A stretch of 64,000 bases of DNA from Noviherbaspirillum_A sp047237965. GTDB lineage: Bacteria; Pseudomonadota; Gammaproteobacteria; Burkholderiales; Burkholderiaceae_D. Made by a program: the position numbers and the translations under genes. Numbering within the stretch: position 1 is the stretch's first letter; the number at the start of each line of letters is the position of its first letter. The stretch covers positions 3,968,001 to 4,032,000 of the forward strand of contig NZ_JBDFLX010000001.1 of the NCBI RefSeq assembly GCF_047237965.1, written 5' to 3'. Shown here piece after piece: positions 34,186-42,623 of the stretch. The notes below the pieces were generated by a model. The model did no database searches. It saw only the letters and a list, made by a program, of their open reading frames with translations, and had not been told where the DNA came from.

Positions 34186-34605
34186 TTAGCCCGGCTGCCC
34201 GCCGGCCTGCATTTCCTGGAAGCCGGCGGCGGCCTGCTGCACGTCGGGCGGGAATTCATCGAATTCCTGCACCTGGCGCACTTCGATGATTTCATTGCCC
34301 GACGCCGGGCAGCGGCTGGCCCAGGCAATCGCTTCCGCGCGCGACGCGACCTCGATCATCCAGTAGCCGCCCAGCACTTCCTGCACGCCGGGGAAGGGGC
34401 CATCGGTGACCCTGGGCGTGCCGCCTTCGAAGCTAACGCGGGCGCCGGCGGCCGGCGGATGCAGGCCGTTCAGGTCGCGCAGCACGCCGGCTTCCTTCAG
34501 CGCCTCGTTGTACTTCATCATGGCTTCCACGGCCTTGGCATCGGGCATGGTGCCCGCGGCGGCGGTTTCGTAGCCCTTGGGGATCATCAGCATCATGAAA
34601 CGCAT
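34186..34605 (-). CDS. YciI-family (DGPF domain) protein, 139 aa
   Basis: It begins MRFMMLMIPKGYE and contains VTDGPFPGVQEVLGGYWMIEV, the DGPF motif of the YciI-like/YCII-related family. These small ferredoxin-like proteins are often linked to ECF sigma factors or PhnB-like genes. It is 45 bases downstream of the PhnB-like gene on the same strand, so the two form an operon, with an HxlR regulator divergent. Confidence 0.85.
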   Translation of the reverse strand: MRFMMLMIPKGYETAAAGTMPDAKAVEAMMKYNEALKEAGVLRDLNGLHPPAAGARVSFEGGTPRVTDGPFPGVQEVLGGYWMIEVASRAEAIAWASRCPASGNEIIEVRQVQEFDEFPPDVQQAAAGFQEMQAGGQPG

Positions 34606-34650
34606 GGCGGTAGTCCTTTTGAAGGTTGAGCGGGATGAATCGACGGCGCT

Positions 34651-35064
34651 TCAGGCGGGGACGAGGACCATCCAGCCCAGACCGTAGCGGTCGGCCAGCA
34701 TGCCGAAGCGGGAAGAGAAGAAGGTGGGCGCCATCGGCATGCGGATCTGGCCGCCTTCGGCCAGTGCGGCGAACAGGCGTTCCGCCTCGGCGTCGCTGGC
34801 GGCGTTGAGCGCCAGCGAAAAGCCGCTGAAACCGGTCGTGCCCGAGCAGTTGCCGTCGGAAACCATCACCGTGCTGTCGCCGATGCGCATGCTGGCATGC
34901 ATGATGCGGTTTTCCGAGCCGGGCGGCAGCATGCCGGGCGGCGGAGGGGCGGGGCTGTCGCTGTAACGCATGAGCTGCGTGATTTCGGCGCCGAGCACAT
35001 CGCGGTAGAACATCAGTGCTTCTTCACAACGGCCTTCGAAAAACACATAAGGCTGGATCTGCAT
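34651..35064 (-). CDS. PhnB-like VOC-fold protein, 137 aa
   Basis: ATG 35064 follows GGGAGAAATGCC. The protein starts MQIQPYVFFEGRCEEALMFYRDVLGAEI and contains MHASMRIGDSTVMVSD and YGLGWMVLV, the pattern of the PhnB/glyoxalase-bleomycin-resistance (VOC) superfamily. The function of this subgroup is not established. It precedes the YciI-like gene and is divergent from the HxlR regulator, with a palindrome between. Confidence 0.88.
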   Translation of the reverse strand: MQIQPYVFFEGRCEEALMFYRDVLGAEITQLMRYSDSPAPPPPGMLPPGSENRIMHASMRIGDSTVMVSDGNCSGTTGFSGFSLALNAASDAEAERLFAALAEGGQIRMPMAPTFFSSRFGMLADRYGLGWMVLVPA

Positions 35065-35177
35065 GGCATTTCTCCCGTTGGCTTGATGGATGCTGCCGGA
35101 TGGCGCTCCTGGCTGGCAGGACAACGAAGTCCGGTTTGTTTGCCAATGCGCCTGCAGCGGGGTCGAGTATAGCAATT

Positions 35178-35196
35178 CACTTGCATTATGCAAGCG
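35178..35196. promoter_or_regulatory. Palindromic operator candidate for the HxlR-type regulator
   Basis: CTTGCAT-T-ATGCAAG (35180-35194) is a perfect 7+1+7 palindrome, with a further C-G pair at 35178/35196. It lies 17 bases before the HxlR-type start in the 148-base divergent gap. HxlR-type regulators bind such palindromes and commonly control the divergent gene and themselves. Confidence 0.55.
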
Positions 35197-35212
35197 TGTT
35201 AAGATCTTATGC

Positions 35213-35665
35213 ATGAAACGTGCTGAAAACAAGTCGCATTGTCCAGTCAATTTCGCCTTGGAAACCTTTGGCGATGCCTGGTCGCTGCTGATCGTGCGCG
35301 ACATCGTGTTCTGGGGCAAGCGCACCTACAAGGAATTCCTGGCGTCGGACGAAGCCATTTCCACCAATGTGCTGGCGGCGCGGCTGGCGCATCTCGAGCA
35401 GCGCGGCATCCTGGTGCGCGAGCCGCATGGCAGCGACCGCCGGCGCGAGGTCTATACGCTGACGGAGAAGGGGCTCGGGCTGATCCCGGTCCTGCTGGAG
35501 ATGTCGGGCTGGAGCGCCCGCAACGATCCCGACACCACCGCGCCCCAGGCCTTTGTCGATGCGGTGTATGCCGACCGCGCCACCATGTTCGCCGCGGTGC
35601 AGGACGCGGTGCGGCGCGGCGGCTCGCTGTTCGGGGAAGGCGGCCTGCTCAGGCGCCCGGCGTGA
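35213..35665 (+). CDS. HxlR-family transcriptional regulator, 150 aa
   Basis: ATG 35213 gives MKRAENKSHCPVNFALETFGDAWSLLIVRDIVFWGKRTYKEFL, the standard HxlR start with its conserved Cys-Pro and the winged-helix core (ISTNVLAARLAHLEQRGIL, YTLTEKGLGLIPVL). It is divergent from the PhnB/YciI operon. Its 3' end overlaps the convergent LitR-like gene by 17 bases. Confidence 0.9.
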   Translation: MKRAENKSHCPVNFALETFGDAWSLLIVRDIVFWGKRTYKEFLASDEAISTNVLAARLAHLEQRGILVREPHGSDRRREVYTLTEKGLGLIPVLLEMSGWSARNDPDTTAPQAFVDAVYADRATMFAAVQDAVRRGGSLFGEGGLLRRPA

Positions 35666-36599
35666 TGTCGCCGGCGCTGCCGCTGCGAGCGGCGCGCCAG
35701 GCGGCAAGCGCTTCCTGCGCATGCTGTATCGACGGCAGCACCCGCACGCCAGCCTGCGGCTGCAGCCGCTCGACGCCGGCGCCGCCGGCCCAGAGTTCGA
35801 CGCCGTCCGGCAGCAGGGCGCGCAGTTGCGCCAGTTGCGGCGCCACCTGGCGCAATGCGTAGGCGCCGGAAAACGAGAGCGCCACCACGTCCGCCTGCTG
35901 CGCCCGCGCCGCCATCGCGATGTCGAACAGCGGGGTCTGGATGCCCAGCGAGATGCAGGAAGCGCCGTCCAGCGCCAGCAGCGCTTCCACCATCAACAGG
36001 CCCAGTCCGTGCTGCTCTTCGGGCACCGTGGTCAGCAGGATGCGCGGGCTGCCGGCCTGCTGCGCCGGCAGGGTGGCGATCGCCTGGCGCAGCAGGGCCT
36101 GCACCTGTTCGGTGTACAGGTGCTCTTCAAAGATCTCGAATTCCCCGCTCATCCAGGCCTCGCCCACCGCCCGGTTCAACGCCGGCAGCGTCTGGATGAC
36201 GAAGTTCTGCAGGCCCTGGCGCAGCATGGCCTGGTTGAGGGCGCTGCGCAGCTGCGGCACGTCATGGCCTTTCACCAGCGCCAGCAGTGGCTGCACGAAC
36301 GGATCGGCGGCTGCCGGCTGCCGTGCCGGCGCGGCAGCCGCCGCGCCCAGGGCCTGCAATTCCTCCTCGCTGGCAGCCATCAGGCGTCCCGGCCGATGGC
36401 CCTGGTCCATCAGCCGCTTCAAAAGCCGCAGCCGGTCGACCTGGACGGCCGGGTAGAGCCGCTCGCCATGGGCGTCGCGATCCGGCCTGGGGAAGCCGTA
36501 ACGCCGTTCCCAGACGCGCAGGATGTCCTTGGACAATCCGGTTTCCCGCTCCGTCGCCGTAATGCCTAGCGCCGGCCGCAGCTGCTGTGAAGAACTCAT
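35649..36599 (-). CDS. litR: CarH/LitR-like MerR-family B12-dependent regulator, 316 aa
   Basis: Residues 12-80 are a MerR-type HTH (TATERETGLSKDILRVWERRYGFP). The four-helix domain contains W-x9-EH (AWMSGEFEIFEEH, near residue 148), the signature of adenosylcobalamin photosensors of the CarH/LitR group. The B12-binding Rossmann domain follows (RILLTTVPEEQHGLGLLMVEALL, ISLGIQTPL, VALSFSGAY). In that family the apo or dark form represses and light breaks the Co-C bond. It faces an eight-gene lipid-type operon like those controlled by LitR in pseudomonads. A palindrome abuts its start codon, so it is probably autoregulated. Confidence 0.85.
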   Translation of the reverse strand: MSSSQQLRPALGITATERETGLSKDILRVWERRYGFPRPDRDAHGERLYPAVQVDRLRLLKRLMDQGHRPGRLMAASEEELQALGAAAAAPARQPAAADPFVQPLLALVKGHDVPQLRSALNQAMLRQGLQNFVIQTLPALNRAVGEAWMSGEFEIFEEHLYTEQVQALLRQAIATLPAQQAGSPRILLTTVPEEQHGLGLLMVEALLALDGASCISLGIQTPLFDIAMAARAQQADVVALSFSGAYALRQVAPQLAQLRALLPDGVELWAGGAGVERLQPQAGVRVLPSIQHAQEALAAWRAARSGSAGDITPGA

Positions 36600-36614
36600 T
36601 TTGTCCTGGACAAA
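36600..36614. promoter_or_regulatory. LitR-type operator, site 1
   Basis: TTTGTC-CTG-GACAAA is a perfect palindrome directly next to the litR-like start codon. A weaker half-site (TTGTTGACAA) follows at 36,616. Related sites lie at 36,664 and 36,802. Confidence 0.65.
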
Positions 36615-36641
36615 TTGTTGACAAGAAATTGGGTCCTGTCT

Positions 36642-36670
36642 ATATTAGCCAGCGTCAACAGGCTTGTCCA
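36642..36670 (-). promoter_or_regulatory. Predicted promoter of the litR-like gene
   Basis: On the minus strand, TGGACA (36670-36665) and TAATAT (36647-36642) are spaced by 17 bases, a good sigma-70-type promoter reading toward the regulator. The -35 hexamer lies inside operator site 2, so binding there would block transcription. Confidence 0.55.
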
Positions 36671-36676
36671 TGACAA
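36664..36676. promoter_or_regulatory. LitR-type operator, site 2
   Basis: TTGTC-CAT-GACAA is a perfect palindrome with the same half-sites as sites 1 and 3. It overlaps the predicted -35 element of the regulator gene. Confidence 0.6.
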
Positions 36677-36801
36677 AAAAAGTTTCCAGGTTTCCAGATC
36701 ATTGCATCCGGATGCTTGCTCGACACGTATAACAATTTGAAGATCCGCCGGATTCCGCGCCGTCTAGTGCATGGAAACGTCGGGCTATTGCTGCAGCCCG
36801 T

Positions 36802-36816
36802 TTTGTCATGGACAAA
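36802..36816. promoter_or_regulatory. LitR-type operator, site 3
   Basis: TTTGTC-ATG-GACAAA is a perfect palindrome of the same type as site 1. It is 130 bases upstream of the FAD-oxidoreductase gene and is well placed to control the plus-strand operon. Confidence 0.6.
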
Positions 36817-36946
36817 CTGGGAGACGAAGGTCGAAAGTCGATTACTTTAATGACGAGGGAGCGAGCATGGACCACACGATGCCAGGCCGGCCGGCGCAGG
36901 CCGGAAACGGGCGGTAGAGGCTGAATGCGGCCGCAGGCGCATAGCG

Positions 36947-38242
36947 GTGGTGGGCGCCGGCATCGCGGGCCTGGCAAGCGCATGGCTGCTATCGCAGCGC
37001 TACCAGGTGACGCTGTACGAGGCGGGCAATTATCTGGGCGGCCATACCAACACCGTGGATGTGAAGGTCGATGGCATCAGCCATCCGGTCGACACCGGCT
37101 TCCTGGTCTTCAATCACCATACCTATCCAAACCTGACCGCGATGCTGGACCACCTGCAGGTCGACAGCCTGGCGACCGACATGTCGTTCGCGGTCAGCCT
37201 GGACCAGCCCGACCTGGAATGGGCCGGCAGCAGCCTGGGCACGGTGTTCGGGCAGAAGCGCAACCTGCTGCGGCCGGCTTTCTGGCGCATGCTGGCCGAC
37301 ATCCTGCGCTTCAATCGCCACAGCGTGGCCTGGCTGCAAGCCCATCCGGAGGGCCGCATGACGCTGCGCGACTTCCTGCGGGAAGGCGGCTATTCCCGGG
37401 CCTTCGCCGACTGGTACCTGCTACCCATGGCGGCGGCGATCTGGTCCTGCCCGGCGGGACAGATGCTGGACTATCCGCTGGCGACCTTCGTGCGCTTCTG
37501 CCGCAATCATGGCCTGCTGCAGGTGTTCGGCCGGCCGCAGTGGCGCTCCATCGTCGGCGGCGGCAGGGAATATGTGCGCAAGCTGGCGGCCGGCATCGGC
37601 CATGTCCGGCTGGCCACGCCGGTACGTCGGGTGCGCCGGGTCGAATTCGGCGCGCTGGTGGAAACCGACCATGACTGCCGGCTGTTCGACGACGTGGTGC
37701 TGGCCTGCCACAGCGACCAGGCGCTGGCGCTGCTGGGCGCCGACGCCAGCGCCGATGAACGCCGCCTGCTGGGCGCGATCCGCTATCAGCCCAATCGCGC
37801 CGTGCTGCATACCGATCCGCGCCTGCTGCCGCGCAACCGCGCGCTCTGGTCGGCCTGGAATTACCAGGCCGCCAGCGATGCGTCCGGCGCGGCGCCCGTG
37901 GGCGTGTCCTACCTGATCAACCGGCTGCAGCCGCTGCCCTTCGACACGCCGGTCATCGTGACCCTGAATCCGCGCCGCGAACCGGCTGCGCACACCGTGC
38001 TGGCGGAGTTCGATTACGCCCATCCGCTGTTTGACAGCGCCGCCATCGCGGCCCAGGAGGAGCTGGCGCTGCGGCAGGGGCAAGACGGCATCTGGCTGTG
38101 CGGCGCCTGGAATGGCTACGGCTTCCATGAAGACGGTTTGAAATCGGCGCTGCGGGTGGCCAATGCGCTCGGCTGCCATGCGCCGTGGCAGGAAGGCGCG
38201 GCGATGCAATCCGCCCCGGTGGAACAGGCGCGCGCGGCATGA
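36947..38242 (+). CDS. FAD/NAD(P)-dependent amine-oxidase-like oxidoreductase, 431 aa
   Basis: The Rossmann motif GAGIAGLASAWLL and YEAGNYLGGHTNTV identify an FAD-binding amine oxidase/protoporphyrinogen-oxidase-like protein; WLCGAWNGYGFHEDGLKSAL is the C-terminal FAD site. In LitR-type clusters this gene stands with DUF1365 and Cfa genes and probably acts in membrane lipid modification. The 5' end is odd. The frame can only start at GTG 36947, which removes part of the first beta strand (IAVVG). A well-placed GAGG and ATG at 36,925 are in another frame, so a one-base frameshift or sequence error near the start is possible. Confidence 0.85.
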   Translation: MVGAGIAGLASAWLLSQRYQVTLYEAGNYLGGHTNTVDVKVDGISHPVDTGFLVFNHHTYPNLTAMLDHLQVDSLATDMSFAVSLDQPDLEWAGSSLGTVFGQKRNLLRPAFWRMLADILRFNRHSVAWLQAHPEGRMTLRDFLREGGYSRAFADWYLLPMAAAIWSCPAGQMLDYPLATFVRFCRNHGLLQVFGRPQWRSIVGGGREYVRKLAAGIGHVRLATPVRRVRRVEFGALVETDHDCRLFDDVVLACHSDQALALLGADASADERRLLGAIRYQPNRAVLHTDPRLLPRNRALWSAWNYQAASDASGAAPVGVSYLINRLQPLPFDTPVIVTLNPRREPAAHTVLAEFDYAHPLFDSAAIAAQEELALRQGQDGIWLCGAWNGYGFHEDGLKSALRVANALGCHAPWQEGAAMQSAPVEQARAA

Positions 38243-39015
38243 AGCCGGCGCCGCGCCTGTTCATGGGCCAAGTGATGCACCGTCGCCTGCGGCCAGTGGC
38301 CAACCGCTTCGTCTACCCGGTCTGCTTCTGCCTGCTGCCGCTATCGGCGCTGGAAGCCAGCGCCAACCGGCTGTTTTCCGTCAACCGCTTCAACCTGCTG
38401 AGCTTTCATTACGCCGACCATGGCGCGCGCGACAGCAGCCATCCGCTGCCATGGATACGCGCGCTGCTGGCGCAGTCGGGTCTCTATGCCGACGGCGAAA
38501 TCTGGCTGCAATGCTTTCCGCGCATGCTGGGCTTCGTGTTCAATCCGGTCAGCTTCTGGTTCTGCCATGCGGCCGATGGCACGCTGGTGGCGGTGCTGGC
38601 GGAAGTCAGCAACACCTTCGGCCAGCGCCATCGCTACCTGCTGGCCCATGACGACGGCAGAGCGCTGGCCGAGGGCGAAACGCTGCAGGCGGCCAAGACC
38701 TTCCATGTCTCGCCGTTTCTCGCAGTGCAGGGCCACTACCGCTTCCGCTTCTACTCCCGCAGCGTGAACAACGCGCCATTCTGGCGGCTCGCCCGCATCG
38801 AGCATGCCGATGCCGCCGGCGACCTGCTGCATACCGCCTTGTCCGGCCAGGCCGTGGCGCTGGACGCGCCGGGCGTGCTGCGTGCGGCGCTTTGTTATCC
38901 CTTCATGACGCTCCTGATCGTGCTGCGCATCCACTGGCAGGCACTGAAGCTGTGGTGCAAGGGCGCGCCGTTTTTCCGCCAACCTCCTTCTCCGCTCAAC
39001 GACAAACAACCATGA
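38239..39015 (+). CDS. DUF1365 family protein, 258 aa
   Basis: ATG 38239 overlaps the stop of the preceding gene. Conserved DUF1365 features are MGQVMHRRLRPVANRFVYPVCF, ANRLFSVNRFNLLSFHYADHG, RMLGFVFNPVSFWFCH, EVSNTFGQRHRYLL and the SPFLAVQGHYRFRF region. The family's reaction is not established; it is nearly always next to Cfa-type methyltransferases and FAD oxidoreductases. It is the second gene of the operon. Confidence 0.9.
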   Translation: MKPAPRLFMGQVMHRRLRPVANRFVYPVCFCLLPLSALEASANRLFSVNRFNLLSFHYADHGARDSSHPLPWIRALLAQSGLYADGEIWLQCFPRMLGFVFNPVSFWFCHAADGTLVAVLAEVSNTFGQRHRYLLAHDDGRALAEGETLQAAKTFHVSPFLAVQGHYRFRFYSRSVNNAPFWRLARIEHADAAGDLLHTALSGQAVALDAPGVLRAALCYPFMTLLIVLRIHWQALKLWCKGAPFFRQPPSPLNDKQP

Positions 39016-40241
39016 CCACTCCGGACCATATGCTCAGCCTGCCCGCCGCCATCGGCGCGTTGCCGCGTAGTGCTGCTGTCCTGCTGAAGATGCTGGAAAA
39101 CCTCCGCCACGGCAGGCTGGACATGCGCCTGCCGGATGGCGGGCACTGCTGCTTCGGCGACGACCAGGCCGGGCCGCATGCGCATATCGAGATCAGCGAC
39201 TGGCGCCTGTTCGACGAGGTGCTGGCGCGCGGCGACATCGGCCTGGCCGAGTCCTATATCGCCGGCGACTGGCACAGTCCCGACCTGGCCGCGCTGCTGA
39301 CGCTGCTGGCCAGCAACCGCGACGCGCTGGCCCATGCGGTCTATGGCCAGTGGTGGCGCCTGCTGGCTGCGCGCCTGCGCCACCTTGTGCGCGACAACAG
39401 CCGGGCCGGTTCGCGCCGCAACATCATGGCCCACTACGACCTGGGCAATGACTTCTACAGTCTCTGGCTCGATCCCACGATGAGCTATTCCAGCGCGCTG
39501 TACGAGGGCGATGCCGCCAGGCCGCTGGCCGAGGCGCAGCTGGCCAAATACCGCCGCATCCTGCAGCGGCTGGGCGCATCGCCCGGCCAGCGGATACTGG
39601 AAATCGGCTGCGGCTGGGGCGGCTTCGCCGAAGTGGCGGCGCGCGAGGCGGGCGTCGAGGTGGTGGGCGTGACGCTGTCGCCGGCGCAGCTGGAATATGC
39701 GCAGGCCAGGATGCGGCGCGCCGGCCTGGACGGCCAGGTCAGGCTGCTGCTCTGCGACTACCGCGACCTTGGCGGCGAGCAGTTCGACCATATCGTGTCG
39801 ATCGAGATGTTCGAGGCGGTGGGCGAGCGCTGGTGGCCTTCCTACTTCAACGCGCTGCAGCGACTGTTGAAGCCGGGCGGCCGCGCCGTAGTGCAGAGCA
39901 TCACCATACGCGACGACCTGTTTGCCCGCTATCGGCGCGGCACCGACTTCATCCAGCAGCATGTCTTCCCCGGCGGCATGCTGCCCAGCCCGTCGGCCTT
40001 TGCCAGGCAGGCCAGCCGCGCCGGGCTGGCACTGAGCGACAGCCATGCCTTCGGCCCGGACTATGCGCGCACGCTGGCCGCATGGGCGCAAAGTGTGGAG
40101 CAGCGCTGGACCGAAGTCGCCGCACTGGGCTTCGACGAGCGCTTCCACCGCGTCTGGCGCTTTTACCTGGCCTACTGCGAAGCCGGCTTCGACAGCGGCT
40201 GCACCGATGTCATGCAGTTCGAGCTGCGGCACGCATCATGA
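39012..40241 (+). CDS. cfa: Cyclopropane-fatty-acyl-phospholipid synthase-family methyltransferase, 409 aa
   Basis: ATG 39012 overlaps the DUF1365 stop (ATGA). The protein has the Cfa layout: DIGLAESYIAGDW, NIMAHYDLGNDFYSLWLDPTMSYSSALY, SAM motif ILEIGCGWGGFAEVAA near residue 197, SIEMFEAVGERWWPSYF and FIQQHVFPGGMLPS. Cfa enzymes use S-adenosylmethionine to add a methylene bridge to unsaturated phospholipid acyl chains at the membrane. Members in LitR-type clusters may instead make other branched or furan fatty acids; the product here is not known. Confidence 0.9.
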   Translation: MTTPDHMLSLPAAIGALPRSAAVLLKMLENLRHGRLDMRLPDGGHCCFGDDQAGPHAHIEISDWRLFDEVLARGDIGLAESYIAGDWHSPDLAALLTLLASNRDALAHAVYGQWWRLLAARLRHLVRDNSRAGSRRNIMAHYDLGNDFYSLWLDPTMSYSSALYEGDAARPLAEAQLAKYRRILQRLGASPGQRILEIGCGWGGFAEVAAREAGVEVVGVTLSPAQLEYAQARMRRAGLDGQVRLLLCDYRDLGGEQFDHIVSIEMFEAVGERWWPSYFNALQRLLKPGGRAVVQSITIRDDLFARYRRGTDFIQQHVFPGGMLPSPSAFARQASRAGLALSDSHAFGPDYARTLAAWAQSVEQRWTEVAALGFDERFHRVWRFYLAYCEAGFDSGCTDVMQFELRHAS

Positions 40242-40822
40242 ACGGCTGGCCGGCAGCGGCTATTCTGCGCGCTCCATGGCGCCGTGCGGTGACGGCCGCC
40301 GTCGCCGCCTGTGCGCTGCTGTGCGCGAACGGGCCGGCGCTGGCCCTGCCCGATGCACTCCGCGACAATCCCGGCGTTGCGCCCGGCGCCTGGACCCGCT
40401 GGGGCAGCGGCGAAATGCGCTGGCTGGGCATCGCCTTGTACGAAGCCACGCTGTACGTGGCCGGCAATGATGCCGGGCAGGCGCCGCTGGCCCTGCGCCT
40501 GGCATACCGGCGCGACATTCCCGGCGTGCGCCTGGTGCAGGCAAGCATGGAGGAAATGCGCAGGCTGGGCGCCGATCCGTCCCGGCTGCCCGAGTGGGAA
40601 GCGCAGCTGCAGCGTCTGTTCCCTGATGTGCGCAAGGGCGACAGCATTACCGGCGTGCGCATTCCCGGCCAGGGCGTGCGCTTCTTCCACCAGGACCGGC
40701 TGCGCGGCGAGTTGGCCGATGCCGAATTCGGCCGCTGGTTCTTCGCCATCTGGCTGCATCCGGACAGCCGCAACCCCGGCTTGCGCAGCCAGTTGCTGCA
40801 AGCGCCGCGCAAACCTTCATGA
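40238..40822 (+). CDS. Chalcone isomerase-like periplasmic protein, 194 aa
   Basis: ATG 40238 overlaps the Cfa stop. A basic start and hydrophobic stretch (AVTAAVAACALLCANGPALA) form a signal peptide. The rest (MRWLGIALYEATLYV, ALRLAYRRDIPGVRLVQASMEEMRRLG, GVRIPGQGVRFFHQDRLRGELADAEFGRWFFAIWLHP) matches the bacterial chalcone-isomerase-like (CHI fold) family. This family may bind fatty acids; no isomerase activity is implied. Confidence 0.85.
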   Translation: MNGWPAAAILRAPWRRAVTAAVAACALLCANGPALALPDALRDNPGVAPGAWTRWGSGEMRWLGIALYEATLYVAGNDAGQAPLALRLAYRRDIPGVRLVQASMEEMRRLGADPSRLPEWEAQLQRLFPDVRKGDSITGVRIPGQGVRFFHQDRLRGELADAEFGRWFFAIWLHPDSRNPGLRSQLLQAPRKPS

Positions 40823-42081
40823 GCACCGCGCCCGGCCTGCGCCAGACGCTGTGCTACGGCGCGCTTGGACTGCCGCTGGCGATGGCGGCCCTGCCGCTGT
40901 ATGTCCACCTGCCGCAGCGCTATGCGCAGGCGGGGCTGTCGCTGGAACTGCTGGGCGGGCTGCTGCTGGCGGCGCGCCTGGCCGATGCCGGCATCGACCC
41001 GCTGCTGGGCGCCTGGACCGACCGCATGCCGCGGCGCGGCCCGCCGCTGGCGCTGGCGCTGGCAATGCTGGCCGGCGGCCTGTTCGGCCTGATGCACCCG
41101 CCGTCACAGGGCGCCGCCGCCTGGCTGCTGCTGTTCATGCTGCTGACCTTCCTCGGTTTCTCGCTGGCCACCATCGTCCACCAGAGCTGGGGCACGGAAG
41201 TCGGCGGCACTGCCGCCGGACGCACCCGCCTGACCGCCAGCCGCGAAGGCTTTGGCCTGCTCGGCATAGTGCTGGCGGCAGCGCTGCCGGGGCTGCTGTC
41301 GGCCGACCTGGCGCGCGGCCTGTCGCTGCTGGCCTGGCTCTATCCGCTGCTGGTGCTAGGCGCCGCGCTGCTGGCCTGGCGCGGTGCGCCGGCGCTGCCG
41401 GGGCGAGTTGCCGTGGCGCCGGCGCGCCTGGCCGCCGGCATGGGCCAGGCATGGCGCAATCCGCGCTTTGCACGCCTCTTGGCAGTGTTTGCGGTCAATG
41501 GCATTGCCGGCGCGCTGCCGGCCACGCTGGTGCTGTTTTTCGTCGCCGACGTGCTGCAGGCGCCGCAATGGAGCGGGCCGCTGCTGGCGCTGTACTTCCT
41601 GGCCGGCGCGCTCGGCCTGCCGCTGTGGGTCAGGCTGGCGCGACGCCTGGGCCGCATGCGCGCCTGGACGCTGGGCATGCTGCTGGCGGCGGCCGCCTTC
41701 GCCGGCACGCTGGGCATCGCCGCGGGTGACGTGGCGCTGTTCGCCCTGGTATGCCTGCTGTCGGGCCTGGCGCTCGGCGCCGATCTGGCGCTGCCGGCGG
41801 CGCTGCTGGCCGACATCGCTGAGGCCGACGCCGGCGCGCGGCAGGCGCATGGGGCTGGCGCCTATTTCGGCTGGTGGAACCTGGTGGCCAAGCTCAATCT
41901 GGCGCTGGCCGCCGGCATCGCCCTGCCGGCGCTGGCATGGCTGGGTTACGCGCCCGGCGCCACCGGGCCGGCCGCCCGCGCCGCGCTGACCGGCGCTTAT
42001 TGCCTGTTGCCGCTGGCGCTCAAGCTGCTGGCCGCCGCGCTTGCGTGGCGCTGGCGTAGATTACTGGAGATCCGGACATGA
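40819..42081 (+). CDS. MFS transporter (GPH-like), 420 aa
   Basis: Start overlaps the previous stop by four bases. About twelve hydrophobic segments are visible. LLAARLADAGIDPLLGAWTDRMPRRG is the loop 2-3 signature of the GPH/melibiose-carrier branch of the major facilitator superfamily. It is a fixed partner in this operon type and may flip or move lipid-related molecules. The substrate is unknown. Confidence 0.85.
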   Translation: MSTAPGLRQTLCYGALGLPLAMAALPLYVHLPQRYAQAGLSLELLGGLLLAARLADAGIDPLLGAWTDRMPRRGPPLALALAMLAGGLFGLMHPPSQGAAAWLLLFMLLTFLGFSLATIVHQSWGTEVGGTAAGRTRLTASREGFGLLGIVLAAALPGLLSADLARGLSLLAWLYPLLVLGAALLAWRGAPALPGRVAVAPARLAAGMGQAWRNPRFARLLAVFAVNGIAGALPATLVLFFVADVLQAPQWSGPLLALYFLAGALGLPLWVRLARRLGRMRAWTLGMLLAAAAFAGTLGIAAGDVALFALVCLLSGLALGADLALPAALLADIAEADAGARQAHGAGAYFGWWNLVAKLNLALAAGIALPALAWLGYAPGATGPAARAALTGAYCLLPLALKLLAAALAWRWRRLLEIRT

Positions 42082-42623
42082 AAAAACTGCTTGCCACCGC
42101 TTCCCTGTGCATGCTGCTGGGCGGCTGCGCCGGCGTGCCGGTCGCGCATTACCAGGCGGCCCAGCCGGTGCTGGACCTGCCGCGCTATTTCAACGGCACC
42201 GTGGATGGCTGGGGCATGTTCCAGTCGCGCTCGGGCGAAGTCGTCAAGCGCTTCCATGTGGTGATCGAGGCCAGCTGGACCGGGCGCGACGGCGAACAGG
42301 TGGGCACGCTGGATGAACGCTTCAGCTGGTCCGACGGCACCACGTCGCGCCGGGTATGGACCATCCGCCGTGACGGCGAGCGCGGCTTTACCGGCCGTGC
42401 CGGCGATGTGGTCGGGCCGGCGCGCGGCGAAACCGCGGGCAATGCGCTGCACTGGCGCTACGTGCTGGCGCTGCCGATCGATGGCAGGGTGTGGAACGTG
42501 GATGTCGACGACTGGATGTTCCTGGTGGACGAGAAGGTGATGCTGAACCGCTCGGCGGTGAGCAAGTTCGGCATCCATGTCGGCGACGTCACCCTGAGCT
42601 TCATGAAGCGGCCGGCGCCATGA
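42078..42623 (+). CDS. DUF3833 family lipoprotein, 181 aa
   Basis: ATG 42078 overlaps the MFS stop. MKKLLATASLCMLLGGC is a signal sequence with lipobox LGGC. The mature part (PRYFNGTVDGWGMFQSRSGEVVKRFHVVIEASW..., VWNVDVDDWMFLVDEKVMLNRSAVSKFGIHVGDVTLSF) fits DUF3833, a beta-rich lipid-binding-like protein found in the same operon in other proteobacteria. Confidence 0.88.
   Translation: MKKLLATASLCMLLGGCAGVPVAHYQAAQPVLDLPRYFNGTVDGWGMFQSRSGEVVKRFHVVIEASWTGRDGEQVGTLDERFSWSDGTTSRRVWTIRRDGERGFTGRAGDVVGPARGETAGNALHWRYVLALPIDGRVWNVDVDDWMFLVDEKVMLNRSAVSKFGIHVGDVTLSFMKRPAP

Noticed and set aside
38895..40232. 445-codon antisense frame opposite the Cfa gene
   Set aside because: It results from high GC codon use; the plus-strand Cfa motifs are unambiguous.
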